Part shown: in pieces, positions 7,972 to 16,167 of the stretch
Layout: every line of letters begins with the position of its first letter
Position numbering within the stretch: the stretch's first letter is position 1
NCBI GenBank assembly: GCA_965215295.1
Contig: OZ244045.1
Coordinates: 496,001 to 560,000, forward strand
Length of the DNA stretch: 64,000 nt
Reading direction: 5' to 3'
DNA from: HK1 sp965215295
GTDB taxonomy: Bacteria > Pseudomonadota > Gammaproteobacteria > HK1
Notes under the pieces: generated by a model
Database searches by the model: none
What the model saw: the letters and a program-made list of their open reading frames with translations, nothing else
Told to the model about the DNA's origin: nothing
Translations under genes and position numbers: made by a program

Positions 7972-10961
7972 GCGTCGCTCTTCGTGCGCGTGAGCGCCTG
8001 GTCGTACCAGAGCAGGAGCTTCTGGTTTTCCTGGAGAACCGCCTCCGGGATCTTCTCGGCGACCGCGATGATGGTGGCGTAGTCCTGGTCCCGATATGCC
8101 TTGAAGAAGCCCGCGCGTATCGCCTCGAGACGGAAGAGCTTGAGCCTTCGCTGCGGGGACTGGCGGATTTCGTCGAACTCGCGCAGAAGAGTGCGCGTGC
8201 GCCGCATCTCCACGTCGACCGCCTTGTTGGGGTCGGGCACGTACCAGCGGCCCCCGGCCTTGGCGCGCAGGTCCGGATGGTCCTTGGGCAGGCCGCGCAG
8301 CTCCTTGAAGTTGGTGGAGAGATAGGCGTGGATCCGGCTCGGGACCTCACCGGCCCCATCGTAGTACAGGAAGTTCTGATCCAGCATCTCGGACAGCTCC
8401 GGCAGCTTCTCGTGCCTCTGCCAGCCCGTGATCTCGCGGATGAACTGCGGGTGAATGTCCTGGAAGCTCTGCGGCTTGCGGCCCAGATGCCGCTTCAGCC
8501 ACTGGATGGCGGAGGATTCGTCGACGACGAAGATCTCGAGCTGCACCACGCCCTCGGCCGCCAGGCGCTTCCTGTCGTACTCGGCGACCTGCTCGGGGAG
8601 GAAGACCATTCCGTCGCGTTCGGGGAAGCGGTGGGCGAGACCGGCCAGGAACTCGCCGATCGACAGGGGCACCGTCACGTTTCGCAGGACGTGGAAGGCG
8701 ACCATGCGGTCGAACAGCAGATGCGGCTGGCGCTCGTTGACGACCTCCACCCGCCCCTCCCTGGCCACGAACACCGGCAGTTGGCCGAGGTGGGTGCGGA
8801 GAAAGTCCCAGACTCCCTCCTCGGTGCCTCGCGAGAGCGTGAAGCGTTCCTCCAGGCCGTCGTTGGGCTTGTAGGCGGAGATCACCAGGTCCTGCTTCAC
8901 CGCAGTGCTGGTGACCTGCCGGTAGGAGCCCTGCTGCTTGTCCATGGTGCGCACGTCCGCGACGACGAAGCCGGCGGCCAGCATCGCTTCCTGGATCGCC
9001 GTCCAGACGGCATTCCTGGAGTTGTGGAAGACCACCGTGATCCAGCGGCCCGGCTTGAGGACGCGTCGATACTCCTCGAAGCACCGCTGCATGAGGCGCT
9101 GGTATTCGGGTAGCCCCTTCCCCTTGAAGCGGTCCACGATGGCCTCGGGCGCCGCGTTGGTCAGCACTCCGTGCCAGGACTCGACGAGGAAATTGAGGTC
9201 GGCGTAGTAGATGTTCTCTCCGAACGGGGGGTCGGTGAAGACGTAGTCCACCGAGCTGTCGGGAATGCCGAGACACGCCGTCGTGCTCGCGGTTGTGACG
9301 CAGCCGGAGGGCTGTCGGGCCGGCGCATGGCCGAAGGTCTTGACCAGCCGGGACAGCTTGTTGCCGAGGTTGTATCTCGGGGAGACCTCGGAGATCTGGG
9401 AGCCCACATAGTAGACGCCGCTCAGATACTGGTTGACTTGCGAATAGCCCGTAGGTCGGTATCGATTGAGAGCCGACATCGTCCAAACGGCCTGCTCCAC
9501 GAAGTAGAGCAGCATGTGGCGGAGGCGGGGGTCGGCGTGGGCGTTGGCCCGGCGCCACATCGCCCCCAGGGCCTGCGCGGCCCGGGGCAGAAAGAAGTGA
9601 TGGACGTGCGTGACGCCCGAGTACTCCATCCGGGCGCGTTGGTGCGTCATGTGCATGGGCGGAATCAAGTCGGAGGGCACCTCCGGAGGCAGAGGCAATC
9701 GATCGATCTGTTCAAGGGTTTCCATGTCCGCGGCATCCGGCCTTTTTCGGTAGGTCGTACCACCGAGCGAGTAAAGGATCATCGCGGGCTTGCGCCTCGG
9801 CACTCGGATCGTCGCACTGATGGACGGATCGAATCTTGACTCGTACAGCCGTTCCAGCCGTCGCTTGGTCAGCTCGCTCCCGCATGAGGAGCAAGGAAAC
9901 ACATCCCGTACCCGCCCGCTGGCTTCGTCCAGTGCTTCGTCGGTAAACACGACCTCACCCGTGCATTCGGGACAACTGAACACCTCGCTCCAGACCGTGT
10001 AGTCGATCCGACCCTTCGTCTTGCCGTCGGTGTGCAGGGTCTCGTACATCCAGCCGAGCTCCGCCTCGACCTCGTCGAGCAGCGCGCGGCCGGCATCGGC
10101 GAACGCCTCGAGGTCGAAGGGCAGGCCGTAGTTGGCGGCGATGAAGCCGGCGAGGGGCGAGAGGTCGTTCTGGATGGTGCGCCGAAGCCCCCAGCGCGGC
10201 TTGCCGAAGCCTTCCTTGGCCCACGACGCTTCCAGCTTTTTCCGGTAGATCTCCGGGGCCGTCCCGCACCATTGCGCGGCCACCCCGGTCATGCCCGTGC
10301 CGGCGAAGCCGTCCAGAACCAGGTCGCCGGGCTCCGTGTAGTGGAGGATCGAGGGCACGATCGCCAGATGCGGCACCTTGGTGTGATAGCCGTGCGCCCG
10401 GTAGACGGGATGGGTCTTGCCCTCGCTGACATCGACCGCAAACGGCTTGCGGTGATAGGGCTCGTCCGGATCGCCGGGCTTGCCGCAAGCCTCCACGAAT
10501 GCACCAAGGAACGGGTTCGGACACGCCGTGTGCCACGGGGGATCGGAGAGGTTCAGGATGTCCTCGATCGTGCCGTGGGGAAAGCCGACCTGATCCTTCC
10601 AGCGCTGGAGCAGATCCCTGGACGTGTCCGCGTGGCGCATCCGTTCGGCAAGGCCGCGCAGCCGCGTCTCGTCGCCCATCGGCCAGTGCTCGACGGTCGC
10701 CATCCAGGCCGCCGCGTCGTCGACACCGGCAAAGGCGACACCGCCGAGCTTGTCGTGCAGCTCCTCCAGACCCTCCCTCAGCCGGCCGAGGAAGTGGGCT
10801 CGCCGTGCCTCGTCGTTCTCGAAGGTCAGGCCCAGGCATTCGACCGGTTGGCCGCGCCGGACATACAGCTCCTCCTCGCGGGACTTCTCGAACAACCCTT
10901 TTTGGCCGGAGGCTTCCCGGCGGAGGCGGGCGGCCCGGCTATCCGGCTTGCTGCGGGCCAT
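7968..10961 (-). CDS. pglX: BREX-3 PglX-type adenine-specific DNA methyltransferase with Zn ribbon
   Basis: Predicted site-specific DNA methyltransferase that would mark self DNA in BREX. The product is 997 residues. The SAM-binding motif I is LDGFAGTGMTG (residues 216-226) and the catalytic motif is DPPF at 577-580 (VFTDPPFGENIYYADL). A further conserved segment, LSDPPWHTACPNPF, lies at 138-151. Between the two methylase halves a zinc ribbon is visible: CPEC, then about 30 residues on CSSC. The start ATG at 10961 follows a purine-rich GGGGGGCGGACGA and overlaps the preceding wHTH gene by 23 bp. The stop overlaps the ATPase start. The architecture fits the PglXI enzymes of type-3 BREX. Confidence 0.88.
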   Translation of the reverse strand: MARSKPDSRAARLRREASGQKGLFEKSREEELYVRRGQPVECLGLTFENDEARRAHFLGRLREGLEELHDKLGGVAFAGVDDAAAWMATVEHWPMGDETRLRGLAERMRHADTSRDLLQRWKDQVGFPHGTIEDILNLSDPPWHTACPNPFLGAFVEACGKPGDPDEPYHRKPFAVDVSEGKTHPVYRAHGYHTKVPHLAIVPSILHYTEPGDLVLDGFAGTGMTGVAAQWCGTAPEIYRKKLEASWAKEGFGKPRWGLRRTIQNDLSPLAGFIAANYGLPFDLEAFADAGRALLDEVEAELGWMYETLHTDGKTKGRIDYTVWSEVFSCPECTGEVVFTDEALDEASGRVRDVFPCSSCGSELTKRRLERLYESRFDPSISATIRVPRRKPAMILYSLGGTTYRKRPDAADMETLEQIDRLPLPPEVPSDLIPPMHMTHQRARMEYSGVTHVHHFFLPRAAQALGAMWRRANAHADPRLRHMLLYFVEQAVWTMSALNRYRPTGYSQVNQYLSGVYYVGSQISEVSPRYNLGNKLSRLVKTFGHAPARQPSGCVTTASTTACLGIPDSSVDYVFTDPPFGENIYYADLNFLVESWHGVLTNAAPEAIVDRFKGKGLPEYQRLMQRCFEEYRRVLKPGRWITVVFHNSRNAVWTAIQEAMLAAGFVVADVRTMDKQQGSYRQVTSTAVKQDLVISAYKPNDGLEERFTLSRGTEEGVWDFLRTHLGQLPVFVAREGRVEVVNERQPHLLFDRMVAFHVLRNVTVPLSIGEFLAGLAHRFPERDGMVFLPEQVAEYDRKRLAAEGVVQLEIFVVDESSAIQWLKRHLGRKPQSFQDIHPQFIREITGWQRHEKLPELSEMLDQNFLYYDGAGEVPSRIHAYLSTNFKELRGLPKDHPDLRAKAGGRWYVPDPNKAVDVEMRRTRTLLREFDEIRQSPQRRLKLFRLEAIRAGFFKAYRDQDYATIIAVAEKIPEAVLQENQKLLLWYDQALTRTKSDA

Positions 10962-11433
10962 TCGTCCGCCCCCCGTTGCCCGTCCCGGCATCCTCCTTCA
11001 CGCGGCGGGACTTGAGGGCGACCCCGGCCTCGGTCAGCACATAGGCCTGCCTAGGGTGTCTGGGTTGCTCCGGATGGGTCATGCGGAGCACGCCGCCTCG
11101 CAGCAATGGATCAAGGTGACGCCTCTTGAAATATCCTCGACCAGCGACTCCAAGCGCATTCATGATCTCCGTCAGACTGCGCGGCACGTCGCAGACTGCC
11201 ACGATTTTCCAGTGGGTTCCGGAGAGCTCGGTCAGCGGCTCGACATATGCAGTGGACGAGTCGGGCTCGGCTTGTGTAGTGAACAAGTTCCCTGACCACT
11301 TGTGTGCATATGTAGTGGACAAGTCCTCCTGCCTGGACGGGACTTGTGCAGTGGACAAGTCCGCAGGTGGGTGGCCGACTTGTGCAGTGGACAGGTCCGC
11401 AGGTGGGTGGCCGATGAGCTCCGCTTTCTCCAT
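10939..11433 (-). CDS. Winged-helix protein with a repeated DLSTAQV N-terminus
   Basis: A 164-residue protein lying between brxC (6-nt gap) and pglX (overlap). Residues from about 70 on form a winged-helix-like segment: THWKIVAVCDVPRSLTEIMN, then GYFKRRHLDPLLRGGVLRMT and YVLTEAGVAL. This module is seen at the C-terminus of Fic- and RecG-related proteins. The first 65 residues are unusual: two copies of HPPADLSTAQV followed by degenerate DLSTTY, NLFTTQ and SSTAYV units. I take it as a possible DNA-binding accessory of the BREX operon. No canonical BREX-3 gene corresponds to it. The start is set by the ATG at 11433 after GGAG, which overlaps the brxC stop. Confidence 0.7.
   Translation of the reverse strand: MEKAELIGHPPADLSTAQVGHPPADLSTAQVPSRQEDLSTTYAHKWSGNLFTTQAEPDSSTAYVEPLTELSGTHWKIVAVCDVPRSLTEIMNALGVAGRGYFKRRHLDPLLRGGVLRMTHPEQPRHPRQAYVLTEAGVALKSRRVKEDAGTGNGGRTNGPQQAG
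11255..11415 (-). repeat. Short tandem and inverted repeats within the wHTH gene
   Basis: On the plus strand, units of the type TTGTGCAGTGGACAAGT recur about five times. The last two are adjacent 36-bp copies differing at one base. Each good unit is itself an inverted repeat (ACTTGT, 7 nt, ACAAGT). The array encodes the DLSTAQV units of the overlapping gene. The variable spacing of the left units and the coding context exclude a CRISPR array. Confidence 0.8.
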
Positions 11434-11439
11434 CCGCGC

Positions 11440-14400
11440 CTACTCCAAGACCACCCGGACCTTGGCGGGGTCCTTTCCCTTGGCGAGGCCATCGAGATAT
11501 CCCTCGAAGCGCGCCTTCATCTCGGCGGGGCTCGCGGGGGAGCCGCCGGCAAGAAGGGCCGCCTTCAGGTCCTCGGTCGTCACCCCGACCTTGACGAGCC
11601 CCGACAGCACCTCCTGGAGCGCCTCGACGAGATCCGGCTCCAGGGGATCGGGAAGCTCGCCCTCCGCCACGAACGCATCCACCCGCGCGGCGCGTCCGGG
11701 TTGGAGCAGCGACAGGTCCTCGCGCGTCGCCGGGTCGTCGAGGTTGGCGAGCAAGGTGCGTGTCCAGTCGGCGAGGAGCCGGTCGAGATCGTCGTCGAGC
11801 CGGGCGAGGGCCTGTCCGGCGGAGGGCGCCTCCGGCTCCAGGGCCGGTCTGAACCCGCAATGCGGGCAGACCGGGGAGACTTCGAGCTCTTCCCGGGTGA
11901 GGGTGGAGCAGCTCGCGAGTCCGGCCAAGCGATCCTGGAAATCCGTCATCTGTCGGACCGGCATGAGATCGATGGCCGAGAGCGCCCGGAGCCGGGCGAG
12001 CCGCTCATCGCGCATCAGCGCGGTCTTCCTCTCGTCGTCGTTCACGCCGAGGCGAGCCTTGGCGTGGCGACCGAGATAGACGTCGACAAAACCCTTCTTG
12101 AGCTCGCCCAGTCTGCGCAGCGATCGGTGCCGGACCGACACGGCCTCGCGGCGGTCCGAGCGCGTGAGCTCCGCCAGTGCATCGCTTCGGGCCTCCTTCA
12201 TTTGTCCCGCCCATTCATGGGACGGGGGGAGCACCGACTCGGCCGCGGTGAGGAAGGCGGCGGTGGGGCCGAGCTCGGAGACCAACCCCTGGAGAGTCTC
12301 CACCTCCGCGAGCGATTCGAGCCCAGCGGCATGGCCGGTCACCTCCCCGGTGTCGTGGCGGAAGTTCTTGAGGCGGCCGGGTGACGTGCAGGTCCGGAGA
12401 GACTCGAGAAAGGATTTCGTCCGTTCCAGACTCGAACGCAGTCCCTCGGCTTCCTCCGAGTCGATCAGGCTCCTGCCCCAGAACGGGATCCCGCCCTGAA
12501 CGGCCTGATGGGCCACGGCCAGCCGCTCGACGACCTGGGCGATGGCCTTTTGCATTTCCTGAATCGGCTCGTCCTTGCCCTGGGTGATCAGGACCGCCAT
12601 GCCCGGCGTCAGCCCGAGCAGCTCGAACAGCGCCTTGAGGGCCGGAAGGTTCCAGTCCTTGGGGCGCTCGACGTGCCGGAAACGGATCAGCTCGTCGAGC
12701 GGCAAGGCGGCGAGCGCCGGCAGGTCGGCGGCATCGAGCTTCCGGCCGGGGACGGCAAGCACGAGATCGCCGGAATGGACCAGCGCCGCGAGCAGCACCA
12801 CGGCCCATTCGGGCTCGAGACGCAGGGTTTCGGCTGCGAGGTATTCGACGCCGAGATGCTCCTGGATCAGCTCGCCACGGTTGACGACCTGACCGTGGCC
12901 CTTCCTGCTAACCCGGTCGAGGATGTGGGTGGCGTATTTCGACCGACGGGGATCGAGTCTGGCGCCGTCGAGGAGGCCGAGGGAGTCGAGGATTGCGGTG
13001 CCCTGCTTCGTCTTCGTCGCGCCCGCGATCCAGCGCAGCGCGTCCTGAGCCGCTTGAGCGCGGTTGCGGGACGTGACCGACACCGAGAAAACGGGGTAGC
13101 CCGGCGCCTGCTCGGCGAAATGGCTCTCCAGGCAGATGCCGGCGACCGCGTTGACGAGATCGCGGAAGTTGATGCGTTCGGCCGGAGAGATCCCCGAGAG
13201 CTCGCGAAGGGAATGGTCCCTGGCCCATTCCAGCAGCGCCTTGCGGCGCCCCTGGTGCCTGACCTCGAAGGCGGAACCCATGTGCTTCCGAAGCCATTCG
13301 ACCAGGTTGCGAAGGAAGCCGGATGCCTTTGATTCGTAGGTGGCTCTGGGGTGGCCGGAGGACGTCGAGGCCAGGTCGAGAGCCGCCGCGTAGCCGCACA
13401 ACGCTTCCCGGAACGGGTCGTCCGCGCCGGTCAGGTGGAAGAAGACCTCGTCCGAGGTCTTCTCGTCCTTGAACCGTGGCGGCTCGTGCGGCTGGATGAA
13501 GTAGAGGTAGAAATCGCGTGGCGGCACCGCCGTGGACCGTTCGTTCGGCGCACCGAAGAACAGATACCCTTGGCGGGCCGCCTTGCGCGCACGCCATTCG
13601 AGCTCGTGCTCCCAGATGCGATAGCCGGTGACATAGGTCTCGTCGGTGCACTCCATCACCCGCCGCAGGGCGTCGTAGTAGTAGCGGTCCAGCCGCGCCG
13701 CGTCGAGACTTTCGGCGCGCCTCTCGATCAGGGCGTCGAAGTCGTCGGTCTTCTTCAGGTCGAGATAGTACTGGTGGTTGTCCGGGTTGGACGAAACGAA
13801 CTGGCCGCTGACGGTCTTGTGGATCTCCCTCAGGACCGTTTCCACCTGCGAGAGCAGGTCGTCCGCCGGGTCTCCCCCGAGATCCTCGATACCCGGCTGA
13901 TAGAGGCAGAGACCGTCTCTCAGCTCCTGCGCGGTGGCGCCCAGGGGGGAGTAAATGTCGCCGGTCGTCAGCCGGTGCACCGACAGCGCGTGGATGACGC
14001 GCAGCGCCATCAGCTTGTACACCGGCCTGGTGAACGCCTGCTCGATCCGGGATTCCAGCACCTGGCTGCAATCGATGACCGCCCTGATGTCGGGAACGGC
14101 CCGGAAGGACGGGTTGTCCCGCAGGGCCGACCAGTAGCCGTCGTAGGCGATCAGGCCGGGGTGGTCGGTCGGGAGCTCCCGGTCGAGCCGCCGCTTCATC
14201 GAGAACGACAGGGTCCGGAGGATCTCGCGCTTCTCGACCGCGGTCACCCGTTCGAAGGTGTCGATGTATTCGGGGTGAACGGGGAACAGGTCCACGTACT
14301 CGTCCATGCGCTCGTTCATGTGCCCGTAGAACCGGGTGAACGGTGTGAGGTACGCACGGATCTTCGTCTGCTGCTCGCCGGTCTTGCGCAGCAGGCGTTG

Positions 14401-15168
14401 CGCCACGACGAACTTGACGTCGCGCCGGGCGATGAGGACCTGCTCGAAACGGTCCTTCACGCGGCGAATGCGATCGGCGACGAAGGCGAAACGGGGGCTG
14501 TCGAAGATCGCCTCCTGGACGCCGGCGACGAAGCGGAACCGGAGGTCCTTGCAGATCTCGCCGATCTCGCGCAGGAAGGCGAGATCGAGGATCAGCTCCT
14601 GGTCCCTGCGCGATTGCAGGTAGTCCAGCAGCTCGTCCACGACCAGCAGCAGCCCGTGATCCGGGTGCGTCCGATGGAACGCAGCCATCATCTCCTCGAA
14701 GCTGCGCTTGCTGCCGGAGACTTCGGCGATGCTCGGGAAGGCGAACGCGACACCGAGCGTGTCCAGACGCTCCTGAAGCTCGCCGACGACGATGTCGCGC
14801 AGGGACATGGTGGTCGTGCCGATCTCCGTGCGGACGACCTTGAACCTGCCGGCCATATCCCGAGCCGATTCCTGCGCCCGGGGATTGGAGAGCTCCGAGA
14901 CCAGATCGCCATGCTCGGCCACACCGGATATCACCGACATCAGGTGTGATTTGCCCGTGCCGTAGTTTCCGACGATCAGGACCCCCTTGTTGTCGGCGGG
15001 CCGGTCGAGCTGGAGCTGGGGGAACACCAGGGTGGACAGCCTCTCGGCCATCTCGTCCGAGATCACGTAGCTGCCGACAAGCCGTCGGGCGGTGGCCGCT
15101 TCGTCGGCGTCACGGATCTGCACCACGGTCTCGATCGGATCGAACCGGACCAGATCCCTGTACTTCAT
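11440..15168 (-). CDS. brxC: BREX-3 BrxC, large DUF6079-type P-loop ATPase
   Basis: The largest BREX component, a 1242-residue ATPase. The N-terminus MKYRDLVRFDPIETVVQIRD leads to Walker A GNYGTGKS (residues 67-74). A Walker B-like strand follows: GLLLVVDELLDYL. A Cys cluster near the C-terminus (CSTLTREELEV, then CPHCGF) suggests a small zinc site. The start is the ATG at 15168, 19 bp after the brxF stop, preceded by GGGGGG. A reading 13 codons longer exists but would overlap brxF. brxF followed by this type of BrxC is the standard type-3 order. BrxC is thought to organise the defence complex with PglZ and PglX. Confidence 0.92.
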   Translation of the reverse strand: MKYRDLVRFDPIETVVQIRDADEAATARRLVGSYVISDEMAERLSTLVFPQLQLDRPADNKGVLIVGNYGTGKSHLMSVISGVAEHGDLVSELSNPRAQESARDMAGRFKVVRTEIGTTTMSLRDIVVGELQERLDTLGVAFAFPSIAEVSGSKRSFEEMMAAFHRTHPDHGLLLVVDELLDYLQSRRDQELILDLAFLREIGEICKDLRFRFVAGVQEAIFDSPRFAFVADRIRRVKDRFEQVLIARRDVKFVVAQRLLRKTGEQQTKIRAYLTPFTRFYGHMNERMDEYVDLFPVHPEYIDTFERVTAVEKREILRTLSFSMKRRLDRELPTDHPGLIAYDGYWSALRDNPSFRAVPDIRAVIDCSQVLESRIEQAFTRPVYKLMALRVIHALSVHRLTTGDIYSPLGATAQELRDGLCLYQPGIEDLGGDPADDLLSQVETVLREIHKTVSGQFVSSNPDNHQYYLDLKKTDDFDALIERRAESLDAARLDRYYYDALRRVMECTDETYVTGYRIWEHELEWRARKAARQGYLFFGAPNERSTAVPPRDFYLYFIQPHEPPRFKDEKTSDEVFFHLTGADDPFREALCGYAAALDLASTSSGHPRATYESKASGFLRNLVEWLRKHMGSAFEVRHQGRRKALLEWARDHSLRELSGISPAERINFRDLVNAVAGICLESHFAEQAPGYPVFSVSVTSRNRAQAAQDALRWIAGATKTKQGTAILDSLGLLDGARLDPRRSKYATHILDRVSRKGHGQVVNRGELIQEHLGVEYLAAETLRLEPEWAVVLLAALVHSGDLVLAVPGRKLDAADLPALAALPLDELIRFRHVERPKDWNLPALKALFELLGLTPGMAVLITQGKDEPIQEMQKAIAQVVERLAVAHQAVQGGIPFWGRSLIDSEEAEGLRSSLERTKSFLESLRTCTSPGRLKNFRHDTGEVTGHAAGLESLAEVETLQGLVSELGPTAAFLTAAESVLPPSHEWAGQMKEARSDALAELTRSDRREAVSVRHRSLRRLGELKKGFVDVYLGRHAKARLGVNDDERKTALMRDERLARLRALSAIDLMPVRQMTDFQDRLAGLASCSTLTREELEVSPVCPHCGFRPALEPEAPSAGQALARLDDDLDRLLADWTRTLLANLDDPATREDLSLLQPGRAARVDAFVAEGELPDPLEPDLVEALQEVLSGLVKVGVTTEDLKAALLAGGSPASPAEMKARFEGYLDGLAKGKDPAKVRVVLE

Positions 15169-15187
15169 CGCAACGCCCCCCGATCCG

Positions 15188-15664
15188 TCATTCCACTGCC
15201 TGCGCACCGACTACCGGAATCCCGTCCACCGGGTAGCGCCGGTACTCGGGATGCCCGGGCACGGCATGGAAGATGTGACCGTCCTCGATCGATCCGTTCC
15301 AGGCCGCGACCACGGTCCGGCACCGCGAGAGACGTTGCAACAGACCGAGCGGATTCTGACGCAGCGCGATGTCGAACAGGAGCCCGATGTTGTCCAGCAG
15401 GACGACGCCGCTTGCGGTCTCGGCGACGATCCCCCCGAGAAGACGCGGAACCTGGATACGACGCTGCCGCTCGGTCAGGTCGAGCAGGCGGCGGGAGAGC
15501 TCGAGACCGACGTTGATGAGCGGTGCATCGATGCATTCGGCAACTTCCTTCAGGACGGTGGTTCCGGCCGAGCCATCCGTACCTGTGACGAGAACGAGTC
15601 GATGGTAGAGGCTCTCCGCGTGTCCGATCTTCTCGGCCACCGCATCGCAGAGGTGGCTTGTCAT
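15188..15664 (-). CDS. brxF: BREX-3 BrxF, with a degenerate P-loop
   Basis: The 158-residue protein matches BrxF in length and in its conserved C-terminal half: VGLELSRRLLDLTERQRR, GVVLLDNIGLLFD, LQRLSRCRTVVAAWNGSIED and PGHPEYRRYP. BrxF marks type-3 BREX and is normally described as P-loop-containing. Here the expected GxxxxGK(T/S) reads GTDGSAGT, with Gly where the Walker A lysine should be. The ATG at 15664 overlaps the stop of the upstream HTH reading (ATGA). Either ATP binding is lost or BrxF works without the canonical lysine in this lineage. Confidence 0.88.
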   Translation of the reverse strand: MTSHLCDAVAEKIGHAESLYHRLVLVTGTDGSAGTTVLKEVAECIDAPLINVGLELSRRLLDLTERQRRIQVPRLLGGIVAETASGVVLLDNIGLLFDIALRQNPLGLLQRLSRCRTVVAAWNGSIEDGHIFHAVPGHPEYRRYPVDGIPVVGAQAVE

Positions 15665-15892
15665 GCCCCGTCTTCCTTGGTCTTCGCGCCGTCCGTGCCG
15701 CCTTGCTCCAGCCAACGATGGATGGCCTGCTTCCGGAACCGCCAGTGCCGCGCCCGACCTTCCGGCACGGAATCCTGCCTTCCTGCGTCAGCTCGTGGAG
15801 CGTCGACCGCAATATCCTCGGGGAGTCGCCAAGCTCGTCGATCGTCAGGACATCCGTCGGGACATCGCCGGACTTGTCATGGGACTGGTCAT
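15661..15892 (-). pseudogene. Frameshifted helix-turn-helix (excisionase-like) gene upstream of brxF
   Basis: One frame encodes VLTIDELGDSPRILRST, then LHELTQEGRIPCRKVGR. The frame two bases on continues as HWRFRKQAIHRWLEQGG and ends at a TGA overlapping the brxF start. Together they make a standard excisionase/MerR-like HTH of about 70 residues. The break lies near 15747-15753; removing one copy of a doubled CG/GC dinucleotide restores KVGRHWRF. No ATG is in frame with the first part. The nearest, at 15892, would need a second shift. The gene probably controlled or opened the BREX operon. It may be a real pseudogene or contain sequence errors. Confidence 0.65.
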
Positions 15893-16167
15893 TCCGCTTT
15901 GCAAATTGCCGAGTCGGAGAGTGTGAAGCGGGAAGTCGCCGGTCGGGGCCTGTGAGACGATTCGAGGTGCTCAAGCCCGGCATCCACGGGAGCAAGCCGA
16001 ATGACCGTACTCCAGCGCACCGACCCGACGACCTCCCGGAAGGTCCAGTGTGCCGCGGCGGCGGTGGCAGGACAACACGCCCGCGACTCGAGGACGGCCC
16101 TGAGCGAAGTCCATGAGATTTCCCGGCAACCGCCGCCGGGGGGCAACAACAACGGGGGTATGCGGAC

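Noticed and set aside
11255..11415. CRISPR array
   Set aside because: Units lie in a coding frame, are partly adjacent with no spacers, and no cas genes are present.
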